A stretch of 64,000 nt of DNA from Pseudonocardia nematodicida (GTDB taxonomy: Bacteria > Actinomycetota > Actinomycetes > Mycobacteriales > Pseudonocardiaceae): positions 1 through 64,000 of the forward strand of contig NZ_JBEDNQ010000010.1 in assembly GCF_040105385.1 (NCBI RefSeq). Reading direction: 5' to 3'. The notes under the pieces are model-generated. The model saw nothing but the letters and a program-made list of their open reading frames with translations. It did not search any database and had not been told where the DNA came from. Shown here in pieces: positions 31,640 through 40,662 of the stretch. The first letter of the stretch is position 1, and every line of letters starts with the position of its first letter. The translations under genes and the position numbers were made by a program.

Positions 31640-33625
31640 ATGACGACCACCGAGCCCGCCCCGACCGCACGGCCGTCCGGCCTCGACCTGACCTGGGTGG
31701 ACCCGGCGGTCCGGCCGCAGGACGACCTGTTCGCCCACGTCAACGGCCGGTGGCTGGCGACCCACGAGATCCCCGAGGACCGCTCGCAGGACGGCGCGTT
31801 CCGGGTGCTGCGCGACCGCGCCGAGGACCAGGTGCGCGCCATCGTGCAGGAGTGCGCGGAGAGCTCGCCGGAGCCCGGGACCGAGGCGCGCAAGGTCGGC
31901 GACCTGTTCACCTCGTTCATGGACGTCGAGCGGGTCGAGCAGCTCGGCGTGACGCCGCTGCGCCCAGTGCTCGACGAGATCTACGCCGCGACCGGCTCCG
32001 CGGCGCTGGCCGGCGTGCTCGGGCGCCGCCAGCGCGAGGGCCGGGCGGCGCTGTTCGGCGAGTTCATCGCCACCGACGCCAAGGACTCCTCGCGCTACCT
32101 GGTCAACATGAACCAGGCCGGGCTGGGCCTGCCGGACGAGTCCTACTACCGCGACGACGAGTCGGCCGAGATCCGCGCCGCCTACCTCGCGCACCTGCAG
32201 CGGCTCGCCGAGCTGGTCGGGCTGGCCGAGCCGGCCCGGATCGCCGAGCAGGTCATGGAGCTGGAGACCGCGCTGGCCGACGCCTCGTGGGACCGGGTGA
32301 CCAACCGGGACGCGGAGAAGACCTACACCCTGATGACCCGCGACGAGCTGCGCGCCGCCGCGCCCGGCTTCGACTGGGCGGAGTGGGAGGCCGCGCTCGG
32401 GGTGCCCGCGCACTCCTACGACGAGGTGATCGTCCGCCAGCCGAGCTTCGTCACCGCGGCCGCCGCGCTCTGGGCGGAGCGTCCGCTGGAGCAGTGGCAG
32501 GCGTGGCTGGCGCTGCACGTCGTCTCGGCCTGCGCCGAGTACCTGTCGTCGGACCTGGTCGAGGCCGACTTCGACTTCTACGGCCGCACGCTGTCCGGCA
32601 CGCCCGCGCTGCGCGAGCGGTGGAAGCGCGGGGTCTCGCTGGTCGAGGGCGCGATGGGCGATGCGGTCGGCCGGCTCTACGTCGAGCGGCACTTCCCGCC
32701 GCGGGCCAAGGACCGGATGGTCGAGCTGGTCGCCAACCTGGTGGAAGCCTACCGGCAGTCGATCTCGACGCTGGACTGGATGAGCCCGGCGACCCGCGAG
32801 CGGGCGCTGGAGAAGCTCGGCAAGTTCACCCCGAAGATCGGCTACCCGGAGAAGTGGAAGGACTACGCCGGCCTCGGGATCGACCCGGCCGACCTGCTCG
32901 GCAACACCGGCCGCGCCGCCGAGTGGCGGCACGACTTCGAGTACTCGAAGCTCGGCGGTCCGGTCGACCGCTACGAGTGGCTGATGACGCCGCAGACGGT
33001 CAACGCCTACTACCACCCGCGGATGAACGAGATCGTCTTCCCCGCCGCGATCCTGCAGCCGCCGTTCTTCGACGCCGACGCCGACGACGCCGCCAACTAC
33101 GGCGGCATCGGCGCGGTGATCGGGCACGAGATCGGGCACGGGTTCGACGACCAGGGCTCCCGCTACGACGGCGACGGCAACCTCACCGACTGGTGGGAGA
33201 CCGCCGACCGCACCGAGTTCGAGTCCCGCGCGCAGATGCTGATCGACCAGTACGACGCGCTCTCCCCCGCCGGCCTGCCGAGCCACACCGTCAACGGGGC
33301 GCTGACCGTCGGCGAGAACATCGGCGACCTGGGCGGGCTGACCATCGCGCTGAAGGCCTACGCGATTGCGAACGACGGCGCCGAGCCCCCGGTCCTGGAC
33401 GACCTGACCGGCGAGCAGCGGGTGCTGTTCGGCTGGGCCCAGGTCTGGCGGGCGGTGACCCGGGACGCCGAGGCGATCCGGCGCCTGGCCACCGACCCGC
33501 ACTCGCCGCCGGACCTGCGCTGCAACGCGGTGGTGACCAACCTGGACACCTTCCACACCGCGTTCGGGGTCACGTCCGACGACGGCCTGTTCACCGAACC
33601 CGACCGGCGCGTCCGGATCTGGTGA
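31640..33625 (+). CDS. M13 family zinc metallopeptidase (neprilysin-like)
   Basis: A 661-residue gluzincin. The zinc-binding HEIGHGFDDQ lies near residue 495 and the third ligand in GENIGDLGG near 558; NAYYHPRMNEIVFPAAILQPP is the conserved substrate-binding region. There is no signal peptide or membrane anchor, so it is probably cytosolic, as in PepO-like bacterial members. The family's C-terminal CXXW is RVRIW here, lacking the cysteine, in keeping with a reducing compartment. The ATG at 31640 starts just before the conserved LDLTWVDPAVRPQDDLFAHVNG block. Confidence 0.92.
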   Translation: MTTTEPAPTARPSGLDLTWVDPAVRPQDDLFAHVNGRWLATHEIPEDRSQDGAFRVLRDRAEDQVRAIVQECAESSPEPGTEARKVGDLFTSFMDVERVEQLGVTPLRPVLDEIYAATGSAALAGVLGRRQREGRAALFGEFIATDAKDSSRYLVNMNQAGLGLPDESYYRDDESAEIRAAYLAHLQRLAELVGLAEPARIAEQVMELETALADASWDRVTNRDAEKTYTLMTRDELRAAAPGFDWAEWEAALGVPAHSYDEVIVRQPSFVTAAAALWAERPLEQWQAWLALHVVSACAEYLSSDLVEADFDFYGRTLSGTPALRERWKRGVSLVEGAMGDAVGRLYVERHFPPRAKDRMVELVANLVEAYRQSISTLDWMSPATRERALEKLGKFTPKIGYPEKWKDYAGLGIDPADLLGNTGRAAEWRHDFEYSKLGGPVDRYEWLMTPQTVNAYYHPRMNEIVFPAAILQPPFFDADADDAANYGGIGAVIGHEIGHGFDDQGSRYDGDGNLTDWWETADRTEFESRAQMLIDQYDALSPAGLPSHTVNGALTVGENIGDLGGLTIALKAYAIANDGAEPPVLDDLTGEQRVLFGWAQVWRAVTRDAEAIRRLATDPHSPPDLRCNAVVTNLDTFHTAFGVTSDDGLFTEPDRRVRIW

Positions 33626-33630
33626 ACAAG

Positions 33631-33663
33631 CCCCGGTACCGGGTTCGACGCCCGGTACCGGGG
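33631..33663 (+). terminator. Terminator hairpin after M13 peptidase
   Basis: Perfect 13-bp stem with 7-nt loop: arm 33631-33643 and arm 33651-33663, each containing GGTACC. It lies 5 nt after the peptidase stop and 12 nt before the next ATG. Confidence 0.75.
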
Positions 33664-33675
33664 TATCCCGGCGCC

Positions 33676-33894
33676 ATGACGCAGAAGTTCGCGAAGGGCA
33701 CCTGGGTGGCGTGGAACTGGGGTAACGGCTCCCCGACCGGCAAGGTCGTCGACTCCGCCACCGACCGGATGGAGCGGGAGATCAACGGGTCGACCCAGTC
33801 CCGCAACGGCACCGACGACAACCCCGCCTACCTGCTCGAGCAGGAGGACGGGCAGGAGGTGCTCAAGCTGCACTCCGAGTTGAAGAAGGCCTGA
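33676..33894 (+). CDS. Small Tudor-like protein (DUF2945, hypervirulence-associated)
   Basis: A 72-residue protein starting MTQKFAKGTWVAWNWGNG and continuing with TGKVV and the NPAYLLEQEDGQEVLKLHSEL block, matching the DUF2945 TUDOR-like family. These small beta-barrel proteins are widespread and lack a proven role. It has its own start 12 nt after the terminator hairpin; TATCCC just upstream may be a weak -10. Convergent with the phosphatidyltransferase/sulfatase fusion, 7 nt apart. Confidence 0.85.
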   Translation: MTQKFAKGTWVAWNWGNGSPTGKVVDSATDRMEREINGSTQSRNGTDDNPAYLLEQEDGQEVLKLHSELKKA

Positions 33895-33901
33895 GCCCGG
33901 T

Positions 33902-36229
33902 CTAGTCGGAGAACGTGTCCAGGAACCGGTCGCGGAACTCGTCCATCCCCCACACCGGGGCGTCCGCCTCCGGTCGCAGACCGGGGTTCCAGCCCCACTC
34001 CCGCTCGACCCGGTCGAGCACGGCGTCGTCGCGGGTCAGCACCGAGATCGGCACGTCCTGCCCGGCGTCCGGGCCGACGATGATCTGTCCGGGCTGGTGG
34101 TCACCGAGCAGGACCACGACGAGGTCGTCGTCGCCGTAGCGCTCCACCCAGTCCAGTGTGGTCTCCAGCGAGTACCCGACCGAGTCGAGGTAGTCGTCCA
34201 GCAGGTCCGCGGGGTCGCCGGCGAGGACCGACTCCAGGGTGCGCTGCTCGGTGGCGTGCGGTTCGAAGACCGAGCCGTCGCCGAGCGTTCCCCAGGGCAG
34301 CAGCGGCGGGATCGGGGTGAAGGGGGCGTGGCTGGAGGTCAGCGCGATCTCGGCCATCAGCGGTCCGCGGTCGGCGCGGGCGTACTCGCGCCGGGTGAAG
34401 ACCTCCAGCGCGTACTGGTCGGGCATCGGGGACCAGCTGAACGGCGGGCCGGCGTAGTCGAGCCCGTCGGGGCCGTGGATCCGCTGGAAACCGAAGAAGT
34501 CGGTGCCCTCCGGCCACGGCTGGGTCGTCCCCGGCTTCACCGCGGCGGTCTCCCACCCGGCGTCGGCGAACGCGCGGGGCAGCGTCATCCGGTCGGAGGC
34601 CAGCAGTTCCTGGTTGCGGGGCTGGCTGTCGATCCAGAGCCCGGAGGACAGTGTGGCGTGGGCCAGCCAGCTACCCCCGCCGGTGATCGGGGCGGTGAGG
34701 AACCCGGTGCGCGACGAGAATCCCGCGTCGCCGAGCGCGCGCTCCCCCTCGTCCAGCACGGGGCCGATCCGCTCGACCATGCCGGGGTCCGCGACGGCCG
34801 CCGTGCGGCCGTAGCTCTCCACGTAGGCGATCACCACGTCCTTGCCGCGCAGCGCCGAGAGCAGCTGGTCCTCGGGCCGCTCGGCCCGGGGGTCCTCGCC
34901 GACCGAGGCGGCGAAGGCACGCCGGCCCTCGAGCGCGGCCGGGACCTGGACCGCCCGGTCGTGCAGCCGGTTCGCGCCCTCGGCCGCCGCGACCGTGCGT
35001 CCGGCGGGCCCCTCCGCGAGCGCGAAGAGGACCATCCAGGCGGCACCGAGCACGGCCGCGCCCCGCAGGGTGGTCCGCCGGTGCCGGGCGGCGATCCGGC
35101 CGAGCCGCACCACCGCCCCCGCCGACGCGGCCACCAGCCCGACCGCGGCGACCACCACGACGACCACGAGCGTGGTCGCGACGGTCCCACCGGCGGTGGT
35201 GGCGACGAAGTCCCGGCCGCTGAGCAGCAGGCTCCAGTCCGACACCGGGTTGAACGGGCGGTCCTGGGCCAGGAGGAAGCCGGCATCGAGGGCCGCGGAC
35301 AGCCCGATGGCGGCCAGCAGCAGCCCGGCGACGACCGCCACGACCGGGCGCGAGCGTCCGGGCGCGACGGCGAGCACCGCGGCCCCGACGACGATCTCCA
35401 CGGGGAGCCGCGCGAACGCGGGCCACCCGATGCCCACCGGGTCGGCGGGGACCAGCAGCAGCGCCCCGACCAGGGCGGCACACGCCGCGGTGAGCAGCCC
35501 GGCGCCGAGCGCACGGCTCAGGAACGTCCGCTCACCGGCCCCGCGCCACAGCTCGGCGACCGACACCCCGAACGACCACGTCAACGCGGCCAGCGCCGCC
35601 GCGAGCAGCACGTACTCCACAGCCGGCGGCAGCACCCCGGTGGCGACGACGACCAGGACCACGCCCTGCACCGCCGCGACGACCTTCGCCGAGTACCGCG
35701 GCGACAGCTCGCCCCGCAGCCACGGCAGCACCCGACCCGCCGCGACGAAGGCGTAGCGCATCGCACCGAGCGCGATCGCCCACCACACACCCGACGTCGC
35801 TGCGACGTGCACCGAGAGCACGAGCAGGAGCAGGGCGTCGGTCTCCATGTCGAACCGCGCGCCGAGCGCCGTGACGGTGCCGGTGCGCCGGGCGACCGGC
35901 CCGTCCACCGCGTCGAGCGCGAGCGCGACCCCGGCCAGCCCCACCAGGGCGACGTGCCCGGCGCCGTCCTGCCCGACCAGCGTCGCGGCCCCGAGCACCA
36001 GGGCACCCCGGGCCAGCGTCACCGCGCCCGCGGGTCCGAAGGTGACCTCCCCGGCCCGGTGGGCGGCGCGCAGGAGCAGCGCGGCCGCCGTCGCGGCGAG
36101 CAGTACCCCGGCGACGACGCGCACGACGCCGATGCCGGTCAGCGGGACGAGCGCCGCCAGCACTCCGGACAGCAGCGCGGACGCGGCCGCGAGCTGCCGG
36201 GTGATCGGCGCGACGGACTGGAGCGCCAC
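33902..36229 (-). CDS. CDP-alcohol phosphatidyltransferase - sulfatase-like transferase fusion
   Basis: A 775-residue membrane protein joining two enzymes. The N-terminal region (about 1-215) is a CDP-alcohol phosphatidyltransferase with the full motif D106xxD109G110xxA113R114x8G123x3D127x3D131. A central part adds about six hydrophobic segments. The C-terminal ~320 residues form a sulfatase/LtaS-like domain with a metal-site Glu in YVESYGR, HATLSSG, SSHAPF and LLGDHQPG. The first half could make a phospholipid and the second transfer or remove a phospho-head-group. GTG 36229 overlaps the FkbM stop (TAGTG), so it is translationally coupled. Function is inferred from domains. Confidence 0.85.
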   Translation of the reverse strand: MALQSVAPITRQLAAASALLSGVLAALVPLTGIGVVRVVAGVLLAATAAALLLRAAHRAGEVTFGPAGAVTLARGALVLGAATLVGQDGAGHVALVGLAGVALALDAVDGPVARRTGTVTALGARFDMETDALLLLVLSVHVAATSGVWWAIALGAMRYAFVAAGRVLPWLRGELSPRYSAKVVAAVQGVVLVVVATGVLPPAVEYVLLAAALAALTWSFGVSVAELWRGAGERTFLSRALGAGLLTAACAALVGALLLVPADPVGIGWPAFARLPVEIVVGAAVLAVAPGRSRPVVAVVAGLLLAAIGLSAALDAGFLLAQDRPFNPVSDWSLLLSGRDFVATTAGGTVATTLVVVVVVAAVGLVAASAGAVVRLGRIAARHRRTTLRGAAVLGAAWMVLFALAEGPAGRTVAAAEGANRLHDRAVQVPAALEGRRAFAASVGEDPRAERPEDQLLSALRGKDVVIAYVESYGRTAAVADPGMVERIGPVLDEGERALGDAGFSSRTGFLTAPITGGGSWLAHATLSSGLWIDSQPRNQELLASDRMTLPRAFADAGWETAAVKPGTTQPWPEGTDFFGFQRIHGPDGLDYAGPPFSWSPMPDQYALEVFTRREYARADRGPLMAEIALTSSHAPFTPIPPLLPWGTLGDGSVFEPHATEQRTLESVLAGDPADLLDDYLDSVGYSLETTLDWVERYGDDDLVVVLLGDHQPGQIIVGPDAGQDVPISVLTRDDAVLDRVEREWGWNPGLRPEADAPVWGMDEFRDRFLDTFSD

Positions 36230-36978
36230 TACGCGGGCGTCACGTAGACGTCGCCGGAGCGGCCGAGCGGGCGACGCCGGTCGAGCAGCGCGGTCATCCC
36301 CTCGGCGTCCAGCCCGTCCTCGCCGCCGGCGTCGGGGTCCCAGCGCATGGTCTCGACCGGGGAGTAGCGGTAGCGGTGCGGCCCGAGGGACTCGAGCCGG
36401 GCGATCACGGCGAGCGCGTCGTCGTGCGCGGCCGGGACCCACTCGAACGACAGGGCCGGCAGCGGGTGGGACAGGCCGGCGACGACGTCGGCCTCGAACC
36501 CCTCGACGTCGATCTTGCAGAAGTCGGGGACGCCGTGCTCGGCGATCAGCTGGTCGAGCGTGGTGACCTGGACCGGGACGGTGTCCTGCCAGCGGACCCC
36601 GGCGAAACCGGCGTCGTCGGAGACGGTGCGGCGCCAGTCCGAGGACATCGACGAGACCGTCGGTGTCGCGCGGGAGATCCCCAGCCGGGCGGTGCCGGGC
36701 TCGGCGCCGAGCGCCATCGGCAGCACGGTCACGTCGTCGTCGCGATCGAAGAGCACCTTCAGTATCCGGACGAAGTCCGGCTGCGGTTCGATCGCGACAA
36801 CTCGGGCGCCGAGTCCCCGCCAGGCCCGGACCCGGTTCCCGGCGTGCGCGCCGACGTCGAAGGCGAGCGCACCGGGCTCGAGGAAGGCCGAGTAGAACTC
36901 ACGCATCCGGCGCTGCCGGCCGGGGATGCCGTGGTACATCGCGAGCGATCGGGCGATGCCGTAGGCGCGGGTCAACAC
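36229..36978 (-). CDS. FkbM family methyltransferase
   Basis: A 249-residue SAM-dependent methyltransferase. The SAM-binding strand is FDVGAHAGNRVRAW (about 40-53), with AIEPQPDF after it, and the family-specific KIDVEGFEADVV about two-thirds along. FkbM proteins O-methylate sugars, polyketides or lipids. A TACCCT box (minus strand, 36985-36990) lies 6 nt from GTG 36978, a leaderless start. It is first in a two-gene operon with the CDP-AP/sulfatase fusion, hinting at a modified envelope glycolipid. Confidence 0.88.
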   Translation of the reverse strand: MLTRAYGIARSLAMYHGIPGRQRRMREFYSAFLEPGALAFDVGAHAGNRVRAWRGLGARVVAIEPQPDFVRILKVLFDRDDDVTVLPMALGAEPGTARLGISRATPTVSSMSSDWRRTVSDDAGFAGVRWQDTVPVQVTTLDQLIAEHGVPDFCKIDVEGFEADVVAGLSHPLPALSFEWVPAAHDDALAVIARLESLGPHRYRYSPVETMRWDPDAGGEDGLDAEGMTALLDRRRPLGRSGDVYVTPA

Positions 36979-36984
36979 CGCCCG

Positions 36985-36990
36985 AGGGTA
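36985..36990 (-). promoter_or_regulatory. Leaderless -10 box of the FkbM operon
   Basis: TACCCT on the minus strand, 6 nt before GTG 36978. Confidence 0.5.
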
Positions 36991-37140
36991 GTACCCGCCC
37001 GGATGCGGGCGTCGGCGGCGTTGTCCACTCCGCGCGGGAACCGCCTGCCCGGCCGCCGGCCGCGCAGGCGATCATGCAGTGCGAACCCCGACCGGGGCCG
37101 CCACCGGCCTCCGCCGCGCCGCGACCGAGGAGTCCGCTCG

Positions 37141-38019
37141 ATGCCGTTCACCCTCGCCCATCCCGCGGCCGTCGTCCCACTGCTGCGCGGCCCGTTCGTG
37201 CCGCCCGCCCTGGTCTGCGGGGCCCTCGCCCCGGACGTGCCGTACTTCCTCGGCACGCTGGGCATCCCGCGGCACGCCCAGGCCTGGTACGAGCCGTTCC
37301 TCAACGCCACCACCTCGCACGGCCTCTCCGGGCTGTGGGTGTCGACGACGTGCGGGCTGGTGCTGCTGGGGCTGTACGGAATGGTGCGCCGCCCGGTCGG
37401 GGCCGTGTCGCCGTTCCGGTTCCGGCCCGGGGCCCCCACGGTTCCACTCGTGCGACGGGCGGGCTGGGTGCTGCCGTCGGTGCTGATCGGCGTGCTGACC
37501 CACGTGCTGTGGGACTCGCTCACCCACAACGACGGTGCGGTGGTTCCCCGTCTGGACGTCCTGTCGACCCCGCTCGCGGGCGGTCTCACCGCGGCGCGGG
37601 CGTTGCAGCACCTGAGCACGGTGGCCGGGCTGGTCGTCGTCGCGATGTGCCTGCGGCGGCGGGTCGAGCGGGTGCCGGCGGACCGCGCCGGTCACCGCCT
37701 GTCGTCCGGTTCGCGGCGCGGTGCCCTGGCCGGGCTGGCCCTGGCGACCCTGGCCGGTGCCGTGCTCGCCACCGGGCGGTCTGTGCTCGCGCACGTCGGG
37801 ACCGCGCCGGCGGACGACGCCGGGCAGACGCCCCGGGAGTGGGCCGAGCTGGTCCTGGCGGACTCGGCCAAGGGCGGCGGCGCCGCGCTCGTCGCCGCAC
37901 TCCTCGTGCACTCCGGCCTCTGGTGGGCCTACCGCGCCCGGCGCCGCCGCCGGTGTCACCACCAGCCGAACAGCGCCCACACCAGCGGCGGCGCGACGAC
38001 CACCGATACCAGACCGTAG
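37141..38019 (+). CDS. DUF4184 family membrane protein
   Basis: A 292-residue protein opening with MPFTLAHPAAVVPL and APDVPYFLG, the signature of the DUF4184 family of predicted membrane proteins, which resembles the metal-dependent membrane hydrolase group by its conserved His/Asp near the start. Five or six hydrophobic segments follow, with THVLWDSLTH in the middle carrying further His/Asp residues. The C-terminal ~20 residues overlap, in antisense, the last 64 nt of the matC-like gene. No function is established. Confidence 0.85.
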   Translation: MPFTLAHPAAVVPLLRGPFVPPALVCGALAPDVPYFLGTLGIPRHAQAWYEPFLNATTSHGLSGLWVSTTCGLVLLGLYGMVRRPVGAVSPFRFRPGAPTVPLVRRAGWVLPSVLIGVLTHVLWDSLTHNDGAVVPRLDVLSTPLAGGLTAARALQHLSTVAGLVVVAMCLRRRVERVPADRAGHRLSSGSRRGALAGLALATLAGAVLATGRSVLAHVGTAPADDAGQTPREWAELVLADSAKGGGAALVAALLVHSGLWWAYRARRRRRCHHQPNSAHTSGGATTTDTRP

Positions 38020-39362
38020 ATCAGCAGGTGCCGGAACAGCCGCTCGCGGGCCGCCGGTTCGGCGGAACCGAGCAGGAGCCCGCCGGTGATGCCCAGCGGG
38101 TTGACGTCGGGCAGGACCAGCGACAGCGCCAGGGCCAGCACGGCCCCGACCGGCGACAGACCGGCCTCGATGAGCGGCGGCAGCAGCGGGAGCATCGTCA
38201 CGAAGACCGCGATCGAGCTCGCGGCGAACGTCACCACGGCCGCGATGAAGCACAGCAGCAGCAGGCTGATCATCGGGCTGCCCTGCACGGTGAGCAGTTC
38301 GCTCATCCGCTCGAAGGCGCCGAGCTCCTGCATCAGACCGATGTAGGTGAGCAGGCCGCCGATGAGCAGCACGACGCTCCACGGCAGCCCGGCGACGGTC
38401 GCGTTGGCGTCGAGGCGCAGCACGAGGTGCAGCAGCACGGCCGCGGTGAGGCCCAGGTAGCCGATGTCGAGGTCGAACCCGACGGCCAGGCCGACGACGC
38501 CGGCCATGGTGGCGAGCGTCAGCAGCCGGACGGCCGGGGTGGCGACCTGCGTCCCGACCCGGGTGGCCGTCTTCGTACCGCCGCCGTCGGGTCCGGTGCC
38601 GCCCGCCCCCGGCCCGTCCCGCCCGGCATCGCCCGACCGCGTCCCCTCCGCCCGGGCGCCGCCCGCTCCCGGGCCGTCCTGCTCCGCATCGTCGTCGCCG
38701 GCCGCACCGGACCGGCCCGGGACCGCCACCTCCGGAGCCCCGACGCGGCCACGGGGCATCGCCCCGGTCAGCACGCCGACGGCCAGGCAGCCGGTGCAGA
38801 TGACGACGCCCGCGACGAGGGCGCCCAGGAACAGCGGCAGTGTCGCGGATCCGGTGAGGCCGAGGTCGCCGGACATCTGCATGGTCGCGATGCCGTACAT
38901 CGCGAACGGCGACAGGATCCCGCTGAGGATGCCGGTGACCCCGACGACCGAGGCGATCAGCGGTGAGTACCGGAAACGGGTGGCCAGGCCCAGCGCGATC
39001 GGGGCGACGATCGCGACGGCGGCGGCCGGCAGCGTGCCGATCGCGGTCAGCACGGCGCCGACGACGAACGGGACCAGCGGCACGAACAGCACCCGGCCCC
39101 GGACCAGGCCGAGCAGCCGGTCGAGCAGCCAGTCCAGGGTGCCGTTCACCTTGGCGGTGGCGAACAGGGCCATCACGCCGACGATCAGCACCACGAAGTT
39201 CGCCGGGAAGAAGCCGGTGACCTCGTCGGACGGGACACCGGCGATCAGGCCGAGCAGGAACGCCGCCGACAGCGCGGTGAGCCCCAGATGGAAGCGGGGC
39301 AGCACCGAGGCCAGCACGAACAGCGCGACCAGTACGACGATGGACAGGTCGGGGAGCGTCAT
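37956..39362 (-). CDS. matC: MatC/SLC13-type dicarboxylate carrier
   Basis: A 468-residue transporter with ~11 hydrophobic segments in two halves. The first half (DLSIVVLVALFVLASVLP; FFPANFVVLIVGVMALFATAKVNGTLDWLLDRLL) matches the MatC_N malonate/dicarboxylate carrier domain. The halves are joined by a long, hydrophilic, Gly/Asp-rich cytoplasmic loop of about 75 residues (215-290) that contains two DGPGAGG repeats. ATG 39362 overlaps the CaiB-type gene's stop (ATGA), so the carrier is made together with a CoA-transferase: uptake followed by CoA activation of a dicarboxylate is likely. Confidence 0.82.
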   Translation of the reverse strand: MTLPDLSIVVLVALFVLASVLPRFHLGLTALSAAFLLGLIAGVPSDEVTGFFPANFVVLIVGVMALFATAKVNGTLDWLLDRLLGLVRGRVLFVPLVPFVVGAVLTAIGTLPAAAVAIVAPIALGLATRFRYSPLIASVVGVTGILSGILSPFAMYGIATMQMSGDLGLTGSATLPLFLGALVAGVVICTGCLAVGVLTGAMPRGRVGAPEVAVPGRSGAAGDDDAEQDGPGAGGARAEGTRSGDAGRDGPGAGGTGPDGGGTKTATRVGTQVATPAVRLLTLATMAGVVGLAVGFDLDIGYLGLTAAVLLHLVLRLDANATVAGLPWSVVLLIGGLLTYIGLMQELGAFERMSELLTVQGSPMISLLLLCFIAAVVTFAASSIAVFVTMLPLLPPLIEAGLSPVGAVLALALSLVLPDVNPLGITGGLLLGSAEPAARERLFRHLLIYGLVSVVVAPPLVWALFGWW

Positions 39363-40537
39363 CCGGAGATCACCCCGTCCTGGCGCAGCTCCTCGATCTC
39401 CCGCTCGTCGAGGCCCGCCAGCTTCCGCAGCACCTCGTCGGTGTGCTCGCCGAGGCGGGGAGCTCCCCGTGGCACCGTGCCGGTGAACCCGGAGAACCGG
39501 CCCGCCGGGGCCTGCACGGAGCGGCCGTCGACCTCGAGCAGCGATCCCCGCGCGCGGATGTGCGGGTCGGCGCAGATGTCGGCGGCCGAGTTCACCGGGC
39601 CGGCGGCGACCCCCGCCGCGACCAGCTCGTCCATCAGCGGGTCGAGGTCCCGGGCCGCGATGAACTCGCCGACCCGCCGCTCGATCTCCTCCCGGTGCTC
39701 GAGGCGCGCCGTCATCGTGGTGTGCACCGCCAGGTCGGGGGCGTCCATGACGCCGACCAGCCGGCGCCACATCTGCTCGGTCGAGGCCGGGACCGCGAGC
39801 CAGCGCCCGTCCCGGGTCCGGTAGAGGTTGTTCGGGCTGACGTGCGGGTTGCGGTTGCCCTGCCGCTCGACGCTGTGCCCGGTGGCACGAAAGTCGGCGA
39901 TGAAGTCCTCCATCATCCGCAGCAGCGGCTCGTAGAGCCCGATGTCGGCGAGCTGGGGCTCGCCGGTGCGGTCCCGCTGGCGCAGCGCGAGCATCGCCGC
40001 GAACGCGGCGTACATGCCGGCCGTGCCGTCGGCGACCGGGTAGCCGGCGAACACCGGCGGTCCGTCGGGGTCGCCGGTCCGGTGGGTCAGGCCGGCGAAG
40101 GCCTCCGCGACCCGGGCGAAACCCGGACGGTCGGCGTAGGGGCCGGTGCGGCCGTAGGCGCTCAGGTGCACCATCACCAGGTCGGGCCGGTAGGCGCACA
40201 GGTCGTCGAAGTCGATCCGGAACCGGCGCAGCGTCGCGGGCCGGAAATTGGTGACGACGACGTCGGCGCTCGCCGCCAGCCGTCCCACCAGGTCCGCGGC
40301 GTCCGGGTGGTGCAGGTCGACGGTGACGCTGGACTTGTTGCGGCCCACCACCGACCAGCCGACCGAGGTGCCCGAGCCGTCCAGCGGCGGGTAGGACCGC
40401 GCGGGGTCCCCGGTCGCCGGGTGCTCGATCTTGATCACTTCCGCGCCGAACTCCCCGAGCAGGGACGACGTCAGCGGCCCGGCCAGGATCGTGGACACGT
40501 CCAGCACCCGCACTCCGGCGAGCGGTCCGTCCGTCAC
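39359..40537 (-). CDS. CaiB/BaiF (family III) CoA-transferase
   Basis: A 392-residue family III CoA-transferase. The N-terminal LAGVRVLDVSTILAGPLTSSLLGEFGAEVIKIE, VGRNKSSVTVDL and DLVMVHLSAYGRTGPY blocks are diagnostic, and the catalytic aspartate lies in GYPVADGTAGMYAA. It exchanges CoA between acids without a covalent phosphate step. The GTG at 40537 is chosen since AAGGAC lies upstream and the domain begins there. Coupled to the matC-like carrier and divergent from a LysR regulator across 125 nt. Confidence 0.92.
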   Translation of the reverse strand: MTDGPLAGVRVLDVSTILAGPLTSSLLGEFGAEVIKIEHPATGDPARSYPPLDGSGTSVGWSVVGRNKSSVTVDLHHPDAADLVGRLAASADVVVTNFRPATLRRFRIDFDDLCAYRPDLVMVHLSAYGRTGPYADRPGFARVAEAFAGLTHRTGDPDGPPVFAGYPVADGTAGMYAAFAAMLALRQRDRTGEPQLADIGLYEPLLRMMEDFIADFRATGHSVERQGNRNPHVSPNNLYRTRDGRWLAVPASTEQMWRRLVGVMDAPDLAVHTTMTARLEHREEIERRVGEFIAARDLDPLMDELVAAGVAAGPVNSAADICADPHIRARGSLLEVDGRSVQAPAGRFSGFTGTVPRGAPRLGEHTDEVLRKLAGLDEREIEELRQDGVISG

Positions 40538-40662
40538 AGCGGTGTCCTTCCACGTCGAAGGTCCCCTCAGGGCGTCGGTGAGACGGTGCACCGGGCGTGT
40601 CCTGCACGGGAAGCCGTGATCACCACTCGGGGGTGAGAGGTTCCTCCTCTAACCTGAGCGCC
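40538..40662. promoter_or_regulatory. Divergent regulatory region, LysR gene / CoA-transferase operon
   Basis: TAACCT (40650-40655) is 7 nt before the GTG of the LysR gene, a leaderless start. AGAGG-N5-CCTCT (40636-40650) is a dyad that touches this -10 box and is a candidate LysR autoregulatory site. Confidence 0.55.

Noticed and set aside
33631..33663. tRNA-like GGTTCGAC in the 33.6 kb intergenic sequence.
   Set aside because: It is the loop and arms of a simple 13-bp hairpin; no acceptor, D or anticodon arms fit.
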